In this document: piece after piece, positions 28,607-38,540 of the stretch
How positions within the stretch are numbered: position 1 is the first letter of the stretch
How the letters are laid out: each line of letters starts with the position of its first letter
Source of the DNA: Planctomycetota bacterium
GTDB lineage: Bacteria > Planctomycetota > J058
Length of the DNA stretch: 64,000 bases
Direction of reading: 5' to 3'
Assembly: GCA_003695705.1 (NCBI GenBank)
Contig: RFHU01000405.1
Span: 1 to 64,000 of the forward strand
Translations under genes and position numbers: made by a program
The notes under the pieces: generated by a model
Databases searched by the model: none
What the model was told of the DNA's origin: nothing
What the model saw: only the letters and a program-made list of their open reading frames with translations

Positions 28607-30793
28607 TCAGTGCCCGCGCGCCTCCAGTTCTTCGTAGCCGACTTCGCCGACGAGCGAGCCTCCGAGGCGCGGAAGCCAGGCCCGCTCCTGGTAGCGGACC
28701 CGCACGGGGCGTCCCTCCTCCAGCCGGGCCGAGCCCTGGAGCTCGTAGCGCCGCGCCCAGGGAGGCAGCGGGCGGGCGGCCGCTCCCTCGACCAGGACCC
28801 GGCCCCGACGGAGTTCGAAGCGGAGCTCGACGGGGAGGTCGAGGCCGAGGAAGGGCGTGCGCAGGGTCTCCGTCCAGCGCGAGCCGGGGCGCGCGCCTGC
28901 GGGGGGCACGCAGTGGAGGACGAAGTCCAGGTCGCGCCGCAACGCCTCGTCCGTGAAGCCTTGCGCAACCAGCTTGGCGGTCTGTCCACCTCCAACCCGC
29001 TCTGGGGGGAGCGCCGGGAGGACCCGCTCGTCGCGGAGCCGCTCCACCCCCCGGCAAGAGAGTACGGCCCCGCGGCGGGGGTCGAGGAGGAGTTCGACGG
29101 CTTGGCCTTGAATGCCGCCGAGGGCGCTGAGTTGATCGGGGGCGTCGGGGTGCCAGCCGTCGTAGCGGAGCCGGGGTCCGACCCTCGCCAGGCCGAAGGC
29201 GAAGTCGACCATCAGCCGCTCGATGGTTGCCTCGAGGCGCGCGCCGTCCGGGCGCAGCTCGAGCACGACGAAGCGGTGGTCGGACTTCCAGGCGCCACGG
29301 CGCTGCGGCGGCGCGTCTCCGGGCGGCTGGTAGTCGGTGGTTCGCCAAAAGCGCCCTCGCCAGGAGTCCCCCGGTGCCAGGGCCCAACCGGCGCCTTGCG
29401 CGGGGGAGGCATCGCCCCGGGAGGTTCCGGAACCCCTCTCCGGAGGTGGCGGTTCTCGCTTCGGGAGGGGCTGCGCCGCTTCGGTCCCGGGCGCCGGCCG
29501 CGTCGGAGCGGGGGCCTTCGGCCCTCGGCCGAGGGCGAAGGCGAGGCCGCCGGCGACGAGTCCGGAGAGGGCCAGTCCGCCGAAGAGGAATTCGGGTCGG
29601 CGCACCCTCCGCACCGGCCGGTGCGCCCCGGATTGGGCCGCGCAGCGCACCGCGTCGACGAAGGCCCGCGCGCTCGGAAGGCGTTCGGACGGATCCTTGG
29701 CCAGGGCTCGCAGCACCACCGCGCCGAGGGCGGGGGGGACCTCGGGCCGGAGGGCGCACGGGTCGGGGGGCGGCGCGTTCACGACGGCCTCGAGGGTGGC
29801 CAAGGCCCCGCGGCCTGCGAAGGGCGGGCGGCCAGCGAGGGCGGCGAAGAGGAGGGCTCCGAGCCCGTAGACGTCGGCTCGTTCGTCGACCGCCTTGAGT
29901 CCCAAGGCCTGCTCGGGGGACAGGTAGCCGGGCGTCCCCAGCACGGCCCCGGTCCGGCTCAAGCGCTCGCGCTCGCTGCCGAGCGCGAGACCGAGCCCGA
30001 AGTCCACCAGGCGAGGCTCGCCGCGGTCGTCGAAGAGCACATTCTCCGGCTTGAGGTCGCGGTGCAGCACGCCGTGCTCGTGGGCGTGGGCCACTGCGGA
30101 GCCGAGGGCGCAGGCGAGCCGTGCCGCCGTGTCCACCGGGAGCGGCCCCTTCCGCAGTCGTTCTTCCAGCGACGGCCCGGGCAGCAGGTCCTGCACGAGG
30201 TAGGGGACCGGGCCGTCGAAGCGGGCCGAGTGCACCCGAACCACGTGCGGGTGGTCGAGGCGAGCGAGGTATTCTCCTTCGCGGCGGAAGCGGTGCAGCA
30301 GTTCGTCGTCCAGGGCCGCGTCCGCAAGGGCCAGGGTCTTGAGAGCGAAGCGTGCCCCGCCCGAGGTCGTGACCTCGTAGACGGTGCCCATGCCGCCTCG
30401 GCCGATGACCCGCCGCACCGTGTAGGGTCCCAGCCGCTGCCCCGGTCGCAGCTGCCCGCCCGTGAGGGCGAGCTGGGCGGTGACTTCCCCTCCCGCGGCA
30501 CCGCCGGCCGCGGACTCGCTCTCGACCCAGGTCGGGGTGCGCGCGCTCGGGCGCGCGGTCCGGGGCGCTGCTGCGGGCATCGAGCACGCGGCACGGGCTT
30601 CGGCCTCGGCGCGGCCGAGCTGCTCTTCGGGCAGCGCCTCCGCGGTACGCAAGACCGACGCCAAGGTCGCCGAAAGCCCCTGCCGGCGGCGACGTCCGAC
30701 CTCCGCGAGGCTCTGCCGGAGGCGCTCCTCGGAGAGGAGCCCGTCGCGTCGTAGGATCTGCGCCAGGGCCGCATCGCCGTCGTGGCACCGCAC
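28607..30793 (-). CDS. Serine/threonine protein kinase with C-terminal extracytoplasmic region (GTG start)
   Basis: 'VIGRGGMGTVYEVTTSGGARFALK', 'HEHGVLHRDLKPENVLF', 'DFGLGLALG', single TM 'FLFGGLALSGLVAGGLAFALG'. Confidence 0.9.
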   Translation of the reverse strand: MRCHDGDAALAQILRRDGLLSEERLRQSLAEVGRRRRQGLSATLASVLRTAEALPEEQLGRAEAEARAACSMPAAAPRTARPSARTPTWVESESAAGGAAGGEVTAQLALTGGQLRPGQRLGPYTVRRVIGRGGMGTVYEVTTSGGARFALKTLALADAALDDELLHRFRREGEYLARLDHPHVVRVHSARFDGPVPYLVQDLLPGPSLEERLRKGPLPVDTAARLACALGSAVAHAHEHGVLHRDLKPENVLFDDRGEPRLVDFGLGLALGSERERLSRTGAVLGTPGYLSPEQALGLKAVDERADVYGLGALLFAALAGRPPFAGRGALATLEAVVNAPPPDPCALRPEVPPALGAVVLRALAKDPSERLPSARAFVDAVRCAAQSGAHRPVRRVRRPEFLFGGLALSGLVAGGLAFALGRGPKAPAPTRPAPGTEAAQPLPKREPPPPERGSGTSRGDASPAQGAGWALAPGDSWRGRFWRTTDYQPPGDAPPQRRGAWKSDHRFVVLELRPDGARLEATIERLMVDFAFGLARVGPRLRYDGWHPDAPDQLSALGGIQGQAVELLLDPRRGAVLSCRGVERLRDERVLPALPPERVGGGQTAKLVAQGFTDEALRRDLDFVLHCVPPAGARPGSRWTETLRTPFLGLDLPVELRFELRRGRVLVEGAAARPLPPWARRYELQGSARLEEGRPVRVRYQERAWLPRLGGSLVGEVGYEELEARGH

Positions 30794-30815
30794 GCGACGA
30801 GTATGGCAAGGGCCG

Positions 30816-32723
30816 TCAGCCTTCGCCGCCCTCGCCCGCGTCGCCCTCGCCGACTTCCCCTCGGGTGGGCCAGTTCTTCCCGGCGAGCTGGCGCAAGATC
30901 CGCTCGTCCTGCGCTGAGCTCGTGCTCCCGGCATCGGGCGTCGCAAGGTCGGCCGCGGCCGCGGCGGCCGCTTCTCGCTCGGCTGCGCGCTCCTCGGCCT
31001 CCATCTGCTCGCGGAGCCGTTGCCGGGAGAGCAAGGCGGTCGCCGCAGCGCGACCGCGCTCGCGGGCCGAGACCCCCTCGTCTCCGCTGCCGTCGCCCCG
31101 GCCGATCGGTCGCACGGCCTGGGTCCGGGTCGTCACGCCGTCCGCAGGGCCGGATGGCGGGGAGTCGTTCACCAGGTGCACGGTCTGGGTGGGGAACGCG
31201 AAGGAGAGGCCTAGGTCCTCGGCCAGGCGCATGATGTCCAAGATGAGGCGTTGCTTCTCTTGCAGTTCCCGCCCCCAGTTGGGGGTGTCGAAAAAGGTGT
31301 AGACGAGGATCTCGATGGCCGAGGCACCGAAGCCGGTCACGTAGACCTGGAAGTAGTCCTTGCGGGTGGTGGGATGCTGGCGGATCAACTCGCGGATCCC
31401 CTCGCAGAAGCCCTCGAGTTGCTCGGGGGTCGCGTCGTAGGTGACTCCGAGGGTGGTCTTCCAGCGCCGGTAGCGCCGCGCGCCCATGTTGTCGACGACC
31501 GCCGTGAGGAGCTTGGCGTTGGGGATGGTGATGACCGACTGGTAGAAGGTGCGGATCCGCGTGCTGCGGAAGCCGACTTCCTCGATGCTCCCTTCGACGC
31601 CGTCGATGAGCACCCAGTCGCCGACTTCGAAGGGGCGGTCGAGGACCACGGTCAGCGAGCCGAAGAAATTCTTGACCGTGTCCTGCGCGGCGAGGGCGAA
31701 GGCCAGGCCGCCCAGTCCCAGGCCCGTGAGCATTCCCGAGACCGAGAAGCCCATCGAGTCGGCCACGAACACGAGCCCGAAGACGACGATGAACACCTTG
31801 GCCGACTTGCGGACCAGGGGGACGAGCAGGTCGTCGAACTTGCTGACGCTCTTTGCGGCCTTCCGCTCCAAGGCATTGCACAGCACGTCCACCAGGCGGT
31901 AGGCCCCCCACACGCCAGCGACGGCGGTCACGAAGGTGACCAGGACCGAGGCCACCGAGAGGGCCTTGGGCGGGAGCCCGAGCCAGTTGAGGCCGCCCCA
32001 CCAGAAGAGCGCCATGGCGAGCATGGCGAAGGGGCGCAGACTGCGGCGGGTGAGTTCGCGGTCCGCGTCCATCTTCTGGGTGCGCAGGATGAGGGCCACG
32101 ATGGCCGTCAGCACGGCGATGACCAGGCGGTCGAGGATGAGCCCCAGCACGACGAGGAGGGCAATGCCGACCCACTGCCAGTATTCGAGGAGCACGGCCT
32201 TCTGACGGAGGACCTCAGGGGCGTGGGCACGCAGCCACTCGGCCGCGCTGGCGTACTTCGGTCCGCGTGCGCGCTCTTCGAGGGCTTGGGCCAGGTCGGG
32301 GATGGCGATCTGAACGGTGTAGTCGGAGAAGCGCCACTCGCCGTCGAGGCGCACCAGTTCGAGTTGCCCGACGCCGCCGGGGTCCTGGTAGAGCACGTAG
32401 GGCTCACCGGGGGGGACGCCGCCGTCGCGCGCCGAAGAGACTTCGTCGAGGGAGTCCGGGTCGAAGCCCGTGCGCGCGAGGATCTCGGCGAGCTGCAGCA
32501 CGCGCTTGCGTCCCACCTCCTCGCGCATGCTGGAGATGCCCGTTAGGTCGAGGCAGGCCATGGCTTCGGCCATGGCCACGTCGTCTCCGGACTGAGCGGC
32601 CGCGGCCGCCTCGAGGAAGGTGCGCACGGTGCTCTGGGGCGATTCCAGTTCCTGAGCCCCCGCGACGGCGAACCAGGAGATCGCGAGGAGGACGCTCCCG
32701 AACCAGGCTCCGAGGCGCTTCAT
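30816..32723 (-). CDS. MscS-family mechanosensitive channel with N-terminal periplasmic domain
   Basis: 'SVSGMLTGLGLGGLAFALAAQDTVKNFFGSLTVVLDRPFEVGDWVLIDGVEGSIEEVGFRSTRIRTF'; ATG at 32723 with TATAGT 9 nt upstream. Confidence 0.92.
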   Translation of the reverse strand: MKRLGAWFGSVLLAISWFAVAGAQELESPQSTVRTFLEAAAAAQSGDDVAMAEAMACLDLTGISSMREEVGRKRVLQLAEILARTGFDPDSLDEVSSARDGGVPPGEPYVLYQDPGGVGQLELVRLDGEWRFSDYTVQIAIPDLAQALEERARGPKYASAAEWLRAHAPEVLRQKAVLLEYWQWVGIALLVVLGLILDRLVIAVLTAIVALILRTQKMDADRELTRRSLRPFAMLAMALFWWGGLNWLGLPPKALSVASVLVTFVTAVAGVWGAYRLVDVLCNALERKAAKSVSKFDDLLVPLVRKSAKVFIVVFGLVFVADSMGFSVSGMLTGLGLGGLAFALAAQDTVKNFFGSLTVVLDRPFEVGDWVLIDGVEGSIEEVGFRSTRIRTFYQSVITIPNAKLLTAVVDNMGARRYRRWKTTLGVTYDATPEQLEGFCEGIRELIRQHPTTRKDYFQVYVTGFGASAIEILVYTFFDTPNWGRELQEKQRLILDIMRLAEDLGLSFAFPTQTVHLVNDSPPSGPADGVTTRTQAVRPIGRGDGSGDEGVSARERGRAAATALLSRQRLREQMEAEERAAEREAAAAAAADLATPDAGSTSSAQDERILRQLAGKNWPTRGEVGEGDAGEGGEG

Positions 32724-32860
32724 GGGCCTGGGACTATACGGCATGCTCCCCTGCGTGCCAGCCAGCGGGACGCGAGCGGAGCGGGGAGGCTGTTGACCTC
32801 CTTGGTATCTGCAGCGACCCGCTTCCGGTGGGGCTCCTGACGGAGCGAAGGGGCTGCGCC

Positions 32861-35071
32861 TCAGCGCGCCGTCCGCGCCGGGGCGCCCCGCGCCGACCAT
32901 TCGTAGCGCAGCCCGACCAGGCTGACCTCGACGGGGAGGCCGCTGAGCTCGCGAGCGCGCGCGGCGAGGCGGTTGGCCAGTTCCTCCGGGGGGGCCACCG
33001 GGGCGGCGACGACGACTTCGAGGCGATGGCGGTCGCTGGTGGGGGGAAGCTTCGCCAGTGCGACCAGGGCCACCCCGGGGAATTCTTCGATGGCATGGCG
33101 CAGCTCGTGGCGCAGGCGCGGGGTGAGCTCGAACTCGGCCTGCCGCTCGGCGAGGGAGCCAAGCAGCGACGAGGCCAGGGGGACGGCGATGACCGCGGCG
33201 GTGAGCCAGAGCCCCACCTGCAGCCGCTGGGCCCACACCCGCGCCCGTTGCTCGCGCCGCGCCTGCACGCCGAGGACCCGGAACACGATGGCCGCGCCGA
33301 GGACGATGGCGACGAGGTTGGTGCCGAAGAGCGCCGCGGCACCCTCTCCGTTCCGGTAGGCGCCCTGTGCGAAGCTGATTCCCACGGTGGCGATGGGCGG
33401 CACGAGGGCCGCGGCGATGGCCACCCCGGGCAGCGCGCCCGAGAGCTCGGGCCTTGCCAGGGCGTAGGCGGCCGCGAGGCCGGAGAGGAAGGCCACCAGC
33501 AAGTCGAGCACGTTTGGAGAACCCCGCGCGAGGAGTTCGTCGGTGAGCCCGCGCCCAGGGATGGCGCCGCCGAAGGCCAGGCCCACTCCGAAGCCAATGA
33601 GCAGCGCGGTGAGGACGCCCAGGAGCACCGAGCGCGCGGCTTGGCGGACCAGGACCGCGTTCCCCTGCACGAGCCCGAGGCCGGCTCCGATCATGGGCGT
33701 CATCAGAGGAGCGACCAGCATGGCGCCGATGACCACGGCCGCCGAATTCTGGATCAGCCCGAGCGAGGCGATTGCGGTGGAGAGGCTGATGAGCAGGAAG
33801 AAGTCGATTCCGAAGCGAGAACCGGTCTGCAGGCGTTCGAAGAGGGCGATGCGGTCCTCGCGCCCGAGGCTGGGTAGGTAGGGGCGCACCCGTTCGACGA
33901 CGGCCTCCCGCAGGCGAGAGACCAGCGGGCGCCGGCGGCGGACGACCGCCACCGCCATGCCGTGCTCGCCCGCCAGGAGTCGCTCGGGGATGGTCCCGAA
34001 GAGGAGGCGGCGCGCGAAGCCTTCGTCCGAGGCCCCCACGAGGAGCAGGTCGAACTCGCCGCCGCGGGCGCGGTCGGCGATGCCCTGCAGGGGCCGGTCG
34101 GCGAGGACCACCTCGGGTCGAAGCCAAGGGCTCGGGCTCACTCCGGCCGAGGCGAGGGCCCTGGAGAGCAGGCGTTCGCCCACGGCCCGGGCCACCTCGG
34201 GGTCGTCGGCGTCGGGCTCCACGAAGAGGGGCACAGCGAGGCCGTCTTCGTCGCGGGCCATGGCGTCGGCCAAGCGCAAGGCGACCGCGGCGTGCGGTCC
34301 GCCTGCCGCGGGGACCAGGATGCGTTCGCAGCGCACGCCGCTGTTGCCGGAAGCGCGGAGGACCAGGACGTCGCAGGACACGGCGCGCGCCAGGATCTGC
34401 CGCCCGAGGTCGGGGAGTTCGTCCGCGCTGCGGGTGTGCTTGCCGACCACGATCAAGGTGGCTCCGCGGGCCTCGATCTCCGCGAGGACGGCGGCGAAGC
34501 GGCTGGGATGGCTCACGGAACGCAGGCTGATCCACTCGGAGCGCTCGAGGGGAGGCTGCGGATGTTCGCCGGCGCGGTGGGAGCAACCCAGGGTGGGACA
34601 GCCTCCGGCGCGCTCCCAGCAGGCGCTGTGCACCCGCACGAAGCATTCGGGGCAGCGACGCGTCGCGGCGTCTGCGAAGGGCTCGTGGCACTCGGCGCAG
34701 CGAAGGCGCCCGGTGGGCCGACCGAGGCCTGCGGACCCCTCCTGCGCCGGGGGGGGCGCGTCGGCGACCGCAGCGGGTTCCGCGGGCCCGCCCGGCGTGG
34801 GGCGCTCCGCGGCCGGTTCGCCGCCGGCGGGCCCTTCCGGCTCGTCGCTGAAGAGGCCGTGGGCTTCCACCACGGCCCGACGCAGCGCGCGGCGCACCGG
34901 ATGCTGGTCCTCGTCGTCGTCGAGGCGCAGCTCCACCGCTTCGCTGGGCTTGGTGCCCCGCGCGGGGTGGAGGACGTCGAGATGGGTCTTGAGGGCCCGA
35001 GCGAAGCGCGCCCCCCAGCGCACCAGGGGGGCGGCTTCGTCTGCGGTGGAGACGACGACGAGGACCGACAC
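32861..35071 (-). CDS. Usp/RING-like zinc finger/Usp/DUF389 membrane fusion protein (GTG start)
   Basis: 'LRCAECHEPFADAATRRCPECFVRVHSACWERAGGCPTLGCSH'; Usp-like 'ATLIVVGKHTRSADELPDLGRQILARAVSCDVLVLR'; DUF389 'NSAAVVIGAMLVAPLMTPMIGAGLGLVQGN'. Confidence 0.8.
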   Translation of the reverse strand: MSVLVVVSTADEAAPLVRWGARFARALKTHLDVLHPARGTKPSEAVELRLDDDEDQHPVRRALRRAVVEAHGLFSDEPEGPAGGEPAAERPTPGGPAEPAAVADAPPPAQEGSAGLGRPTGRLRCAECHEPFADAATRRCPECFVRVHSACWERAGGCPTLGCSHRAGEHPQPPLERSEWISLRSVSHPSRFAAVLAEIEARGATLIVVGKHTRSADELPDLGRQILARAVSCDVLVLRASGNSGVRCERILVPAAGGPHAAVALRLADAMARDEDGLAVPLFVEPDADDPEVARAVGERLLSRALASAGVSPSPWLRPEVVLADRPLQGIADRARGGEFDLLLVGASDEGFARRLLFGTIPERLLAGEHGMAVAVVRRRRPLVSRLREAVVERVRPYLPSLGREDRIALFERLQTGSRFGIDFFLLISLSTAIASLGLIQNSAAVVIGAMLVAPLMTPMIGAGLGLVQGNAVLVRQAARSVLLGVLTALLIGFGVGLAFGGAIPGRGLTDELLARGSPNVLDLLVAFLSGLAAAYALARPELSGALPGVAIAAALVPPIATVGISFAQGAYRNGEGAAALFGTNLVAIVLGAAIVFRVLGVQARREQRARVWAQRLQVGLWLTAAVIAVPLASSLLGSLAERQAEFELTPRLRHELRHAIEEFPGVALVALAKLPPTSDRHRLEVVVAAPVAPPEELANRLAARARELSGLPVEVSLVGLRYEWSARGAPARTAR

Positions 35072-35132
35072 GATGCGGGCATCCTACGGAGGCGATCGGC
35101 CGACCGCGACCTCGCCTCGGCGCCCTCCGACT

Positions 35133-35903
35133 TCAGCGCAGGGCGTCGCGGTCTCGCTGGGGCGCCACGCTCAGGAATCCATCTCGCTCGGGATCGCTCG
35201 TTGCCGACAGCCAGGCGCCGGGGAAGGGCTCGGAGTCCAGCGAGAGCCATTCCACCGAAGCGTCGACGCGCGCCAGGTTCCAGCCGTCCGGATGGTTGCC
35301 GCGCATGCGCGGCTCGGGGCCTCCGCGTGCCAGCACCGCCTTGTCGGCCGCCAGAGGAGTCCGCGGCGGAGCGTTGCGGCCCAGCGCGCGCCGTGTCCAG
35401 CCGTAGGAGATCGCCTCGCAGCCCTCGAGGGTGGGCGAAGGCCCTGCGCTCCCGGCGGGCTCGGTCAGCCAGCGGCGCTGTGCGGCGCGCACCTCGGCGC
35501 TCGTGCGGGGACGCGCAGTGGCTGCCGGGCACACCAGGGTCTCGGGGTCGCTCAGGTAGCCGCCAAGGAACAGCGCCCGGAAGGCGCGTGGGGTGTCCGC
35601 GGTGCTCGGATCTCCGTCGAGCTCGTCGGGTCCTCGCGCGTGGGGGAAGAGACCGTGGTCGTCGGCGTACTGCGCCGCCGCGAGCGCGATGCCGCGCAGC
35701 CGGTTGGCGCACGCCGCCCGCAAACGCGCCGCCGCGCGCGCGTGCTGCGCGGGCAAGACCACGGCCAGGCCCACGGAGAGGCCGAGCGTTGCCAGAAACA
35801 GGAGGGCGCACCCCAAGACCACGCGGGAGCCGGGGACGCCGGGGGGCACGGGTCCGGTGGGCTCGCAGGGATCGGGGGCGTGGGGCACGGTCACGTGGAC
35901 CAT
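35133..35903 (-). CDS. DUF1559-like / pseudopilin-like single-TM protein
   Basis: 'CANRLRGIALAAAQYADDHGLFPHA' and C-terminal 'RMRGNHPDGWNLARVDASVEWLSLD', as in planctomycete DUF1559-type proteins. Confidence 0.55.
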   Translation of the reverse strand: MVHVTVPHAPDPCEPTGPVPPGVPGSRVVLGCALLFLATLGLSVGLAVVLPAQHARAAARLRAACANRLRGIALAAAQYADDHGLFPHARGPDELDGDPSTADTPRAFRALFLGGYLSDPETLVCPAATARPRTSAEVRAAQRRWLTEPAGSAGPSPTLEGCEAISYGWTRRALGRNAPPRTPLAADKAVLARGGPEPRMRGNHPDGWNLARVDASVEWLSLDSEPFPGAWLSATSDPERDGFLSVAPQRDRDALR

Positions 35904-35940
35904 TGGACTCTGCCGGGGCCCCGTCGGGTAGAGTCGACGG

Positions 35941-37158
35941 GTGCGCGGCCTGCGACCCCTCGCCTGCCTCCTCTTCGTCGTCCTCGTCGTCGCCGAGGCG
36001 CCCGTGGCGGCCCGCGCCCAGGAACCCCGTCCGCTTCGCTTGCGGGTGGTGAGCCACAACGTGTGGGGACTCCCGTGGGGAATTTCGCGCCAGCGCGAGG
36101 AGCGATTGGCCGCGCTGGGGCCAGCGCTGGCCGCCTTGAAGCCGGACGTGGTGGCCTTGCAGGAGGTGTGGGTCCCGGCCGACGGGGAACGCCTCGCCCG
36201 CGACCTTGCGGCCGCGGGCCTCGTCCATCATCGGCACGTCTCCGAGGGCTTGCTCGGCAGCGGCCTGCTCGTCGCCTCCCGTTACCCCCTGCAGGGCGCG
36301 CGCTTCGTCGAGTTCTACCTCGCCGGAAAGCCCCACCGCGTCGGGCACGGAGACTTCTACGCGCGCAAGGGGGCGCTCCTCCTCCGGCTGGACACGCCGG
36401 CCGGTCCCCTCCTCCTCGCCGACACCCACTGGCACGCCCGCTACGGAACGTGCGAGTACGAAGCCTTGCAGGTGACCCAGGCCTTGCAGGTGATCGACCT
36501 CCTCGGCGACCACGGCGCGCGTCCGCCGGCGCGGCCCGACGACCCGGCGCGCCCTCCGCTGGTTCTCTGCGGCGATCTCAACAGCGAGCGCGGCGATCTC
36601 CCTTTTCGCCTCCTCTGCGCGGGCGCTGCCCTCCGCGCTCCTCGCGCTCCGCTGCGCATCGACTGGCTGCTCGCTCGCGACGGCGGTCGCGTGCGCGTGG
36701 ACGTCCTCGGCGTGCGGCCACACGCCCTCAGCGACCCGCATCCCCTTCCGGGCGGCGGTCGCGCGCGCCTCTCCGACCACGACGCGGTGGTCGTGGACCT
36801 GCGCCTCGCGCCGGGGCGGCCGCGGGCCGAGCCCCCGGAGCAGGCCCGGGAGCGCTGGGAGGCGGTCTCCGCCGAGGCCATCCGGCTGCTGGAGCGCGAA
36901 CGGGCCGCCGTCCGGGACTTGCAGGAGCGTGCGCTGGGCCGGGCGGTGGTCTTGGGGCTGGCCTCGCTGCTCCTGTTCCTCGGGGCCCGCGCCTGGAGCC
37001 GGCGCAAGGAGAAGCCCGGGCGCCTGGGCTGCGCCCTGGGCGGCGCCTCCCTCTTGGCCCTCCACCTCCTCGCCTGGGCGATCTACTTCGGCGCCCTGTT
37101 CGCCCCGTATTACGCGGCGGGGCTCGCGCGGGGCCTCGCTCGCCTCGGCGCGGGTTGA
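35941..37158 (+). CDS. Endonuclease/exonuclease/phosphatase-fold protein, neutral sphingomyelinase-like, with C-terminal TM hairpin (GTG start)
   Basis: 'VVSHNVWGLPWGISRQREERL', 'DVVALQEVW', 'LADTHWHARY', 'LCGDLNSE', 'RLSDHDAVVVDL'; two C-terminal hydrophobic helices. Confidence 0.82.
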   Translation: MRGLRPLACLLFVVLVVAEAPVAARAQEPRPLRLRVVSHNVWGLPWGISRQREERLAALGPALAALKPDVVALQEVWVPADGERLARDLAAAGLVHHRHVSEGLLGSGLLVASRYPLQGARFVEFYLAGKPHRVGHGDFYARKGALLLRLDTPAGPLLLADTHWHARYGTCEYEALQVTQALQVIDLLGDHGARPPARPDDPARPPLVLCGDLNSERGDLPFRLLCAGAALRAPRAPLRIDWLLARDGGRVRVDVLGVRPHALSDPHPLPGGGRARLSDHDAVVVDLRLAPGRPRAEPPEQARERWEAVSAEAIRLLERERAAVRDLQERALGRAVVLGLASLLLFLGARAWSRRKEKPGRLGCALGGASLLALHLLAWAIYFGALFAPYYAAGLARGLARLGAG

Positions 37159-37310
37159 CCGGCCGCGCGGATTCCGCGCCACCCCCCGGGAACGGCCGCC
37201 GCGCCGACGCACTCGTTTCCCGGGCGCAAGGCTTCGGGACGTCCGGCGGGAAGATCCGCCCGTCGGCCCAGAGCGCGCCGCCGAGCCGGCGCACGCCAGG
37301 GGCGTTTGCT

Positions 37311-38540
37311 TCAGCGACGGGGACGGCGCGAGGTCCGCGAGGTCCGCGAGCGGGCCCCGGGAGGACGGCGCAGGGCGGCCTGCGCCCCCGAGGACTGCAG
37401 GGCACGGCGACCGGGGCGCTTGCGGGGGCGACGCCGCTTGGCCCGCGCCCGTCGCTGGGCTGCGAATTCTTCCAGCGGGTCGCCGTCGCGCCAGGAGCCG
37501 CTCCCCTCGGAGGGATCGGCCTCCGTCGGGGCGTCCTGCCCCGCGCGCGAGGTGGTGGCGTCGAAGGCAATGGCGCTCCGCGAGCCGGAGAGCCCGAGGG
37601 GCGGCGGTTCGGGGAGGGGCGTAGCGGACGGCGGGGGGGAGAGGGACTCTTCGAGGAGCGCGGCGAGGGGGTCGCCCTTCCCCCTGCTTGGCGACGACCG
37701 CGCGAGGCGGTCGACGTCGATGCGGTCGGCGGCGACCTCGTGGAAGGAGGTCACCTCGTCCTCGTCGAGGAACTCGAGGGCCCCTTCGTCGAGGACGGGA
37801 GGCGCGGCGAGGGCGGGGGTGGAGGACCTTCTCGCCTCGAGCGTGCGCAGGTCGGTGTCGTCGTCGTCGGGGAGGAGGCGGAGCGCGTCGGTGAATTCGT
37901 CCTCGGCTTCGTCGTCGGCCTCGATGGCCGCGAGCAAGGGGTCGTCCTCGTCCGACGGCCCGCGACGGACCGCGTCGGTCAGAAGGCTGTGGGCGAAGGG
38001 GTCCTCGTCCGCCGTGGGAGAGGGCCCGCGCGCCGTGTCGGTCCGAAGGCTGTGGGCGAAGGGGTCCTCGTCCGCCGCGTTGCGTGGAGTCGGCTCGGCG
38101 TGCAGGGGCGCGGCGGGCGCGGCGCCGGAGGGGGGAGGGCCCTTGTGTGCGCCTCGGGCCGGCAGGCCCTCGAAGGGCGGCGCGGGTTCGTCGAAGGGAT
38201 CGCGTTCTCCCAGAGCCTCTGGGTCGCGCGGGGGCGCCACGCGGGGCGCGGACTTCGCCGCGGGGGCCTTCCCCTTCGTCCGGGGAGCGTATTGCTCGCG
38301 GGTGGCCTTGAGGTGCGGGTAGTTGGCCACCACCCAGCGGGCCCAGCGTTCGAATTGCAGGGCCTGCCGAGCGTCGATGATGCCTTCGAGCTGCGCGACC
38401 GTGAACAGTGTGGTCGAGGGGCACGAAGCCAACCACTCGAGCTGGATCTCGCGGCAGTGCTGCAAGGCCTCCTTGGACGGGAAGCCCGCCCGCTTGGCCA
38501 GGGCGACGAACAGGCGATCTCCGAGCGCGAAGGCTGCCAC
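37311..38540 (-). CDS. Uncharacterised protein with helical N-terminal domain and long disordered acidic region (GTG start)
   Basis: N-terminal 'GDRLFVALAKRAGFPSKEALQHCREIQLEWLA'; low-complexity Asp/Glu-rich remainder with an internal repeat. Confidence 0.65.
   Translation of the reverse strand: MAAFALGDRLFVALAKRAGFPSKEALQHCREIQLEWLASCPSTTLFTVAQLEGIIDARQALQFERWARWVVANYPHLKATREQYAPRTKGKAPAAKSAPRVAPPRDPEALGERDPFDEPAPPFEGLPARGAHKGPPPSGAAPAAPLHAEPTPRNAADEDPFAHSLRTDTARGPSPTADEDPFAHSLLTDAVRRGPSDEDDPLLAAIEADDEAEDEFTDALRLLPDDDDTDLRTLEARRSSTPALAAPPVLDEGALEFLDEDEVTSFHEVAADRIDVDRLARSSPSRGKGDPLAALLEESLSPPPSATPLPEPPPLGLSGSRSAIAFDATTSRAGQDAPTEADPSEGSGSWRDGDPLEEFAAQRRARAKRRRPRKRPGRRALQSSGAQAALRRPPGARSRTSRTSRRPRR
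37974..38077. repeat. Two near-identical 41-bp repeats, 63-bp period (DEDPFAHSL[RL]TD)
   Basis: 37974-38014 and 38037-38077 differ by one base; in-frame 21-aa period. Confidence 0.9.

Noticed and set aside
35904-35912. -10 box (CAGAGT) for the 35903 minus-strand gene
   Set aside because: Only 3 nt from the start codon and poor match; not counted in the leaderless set.
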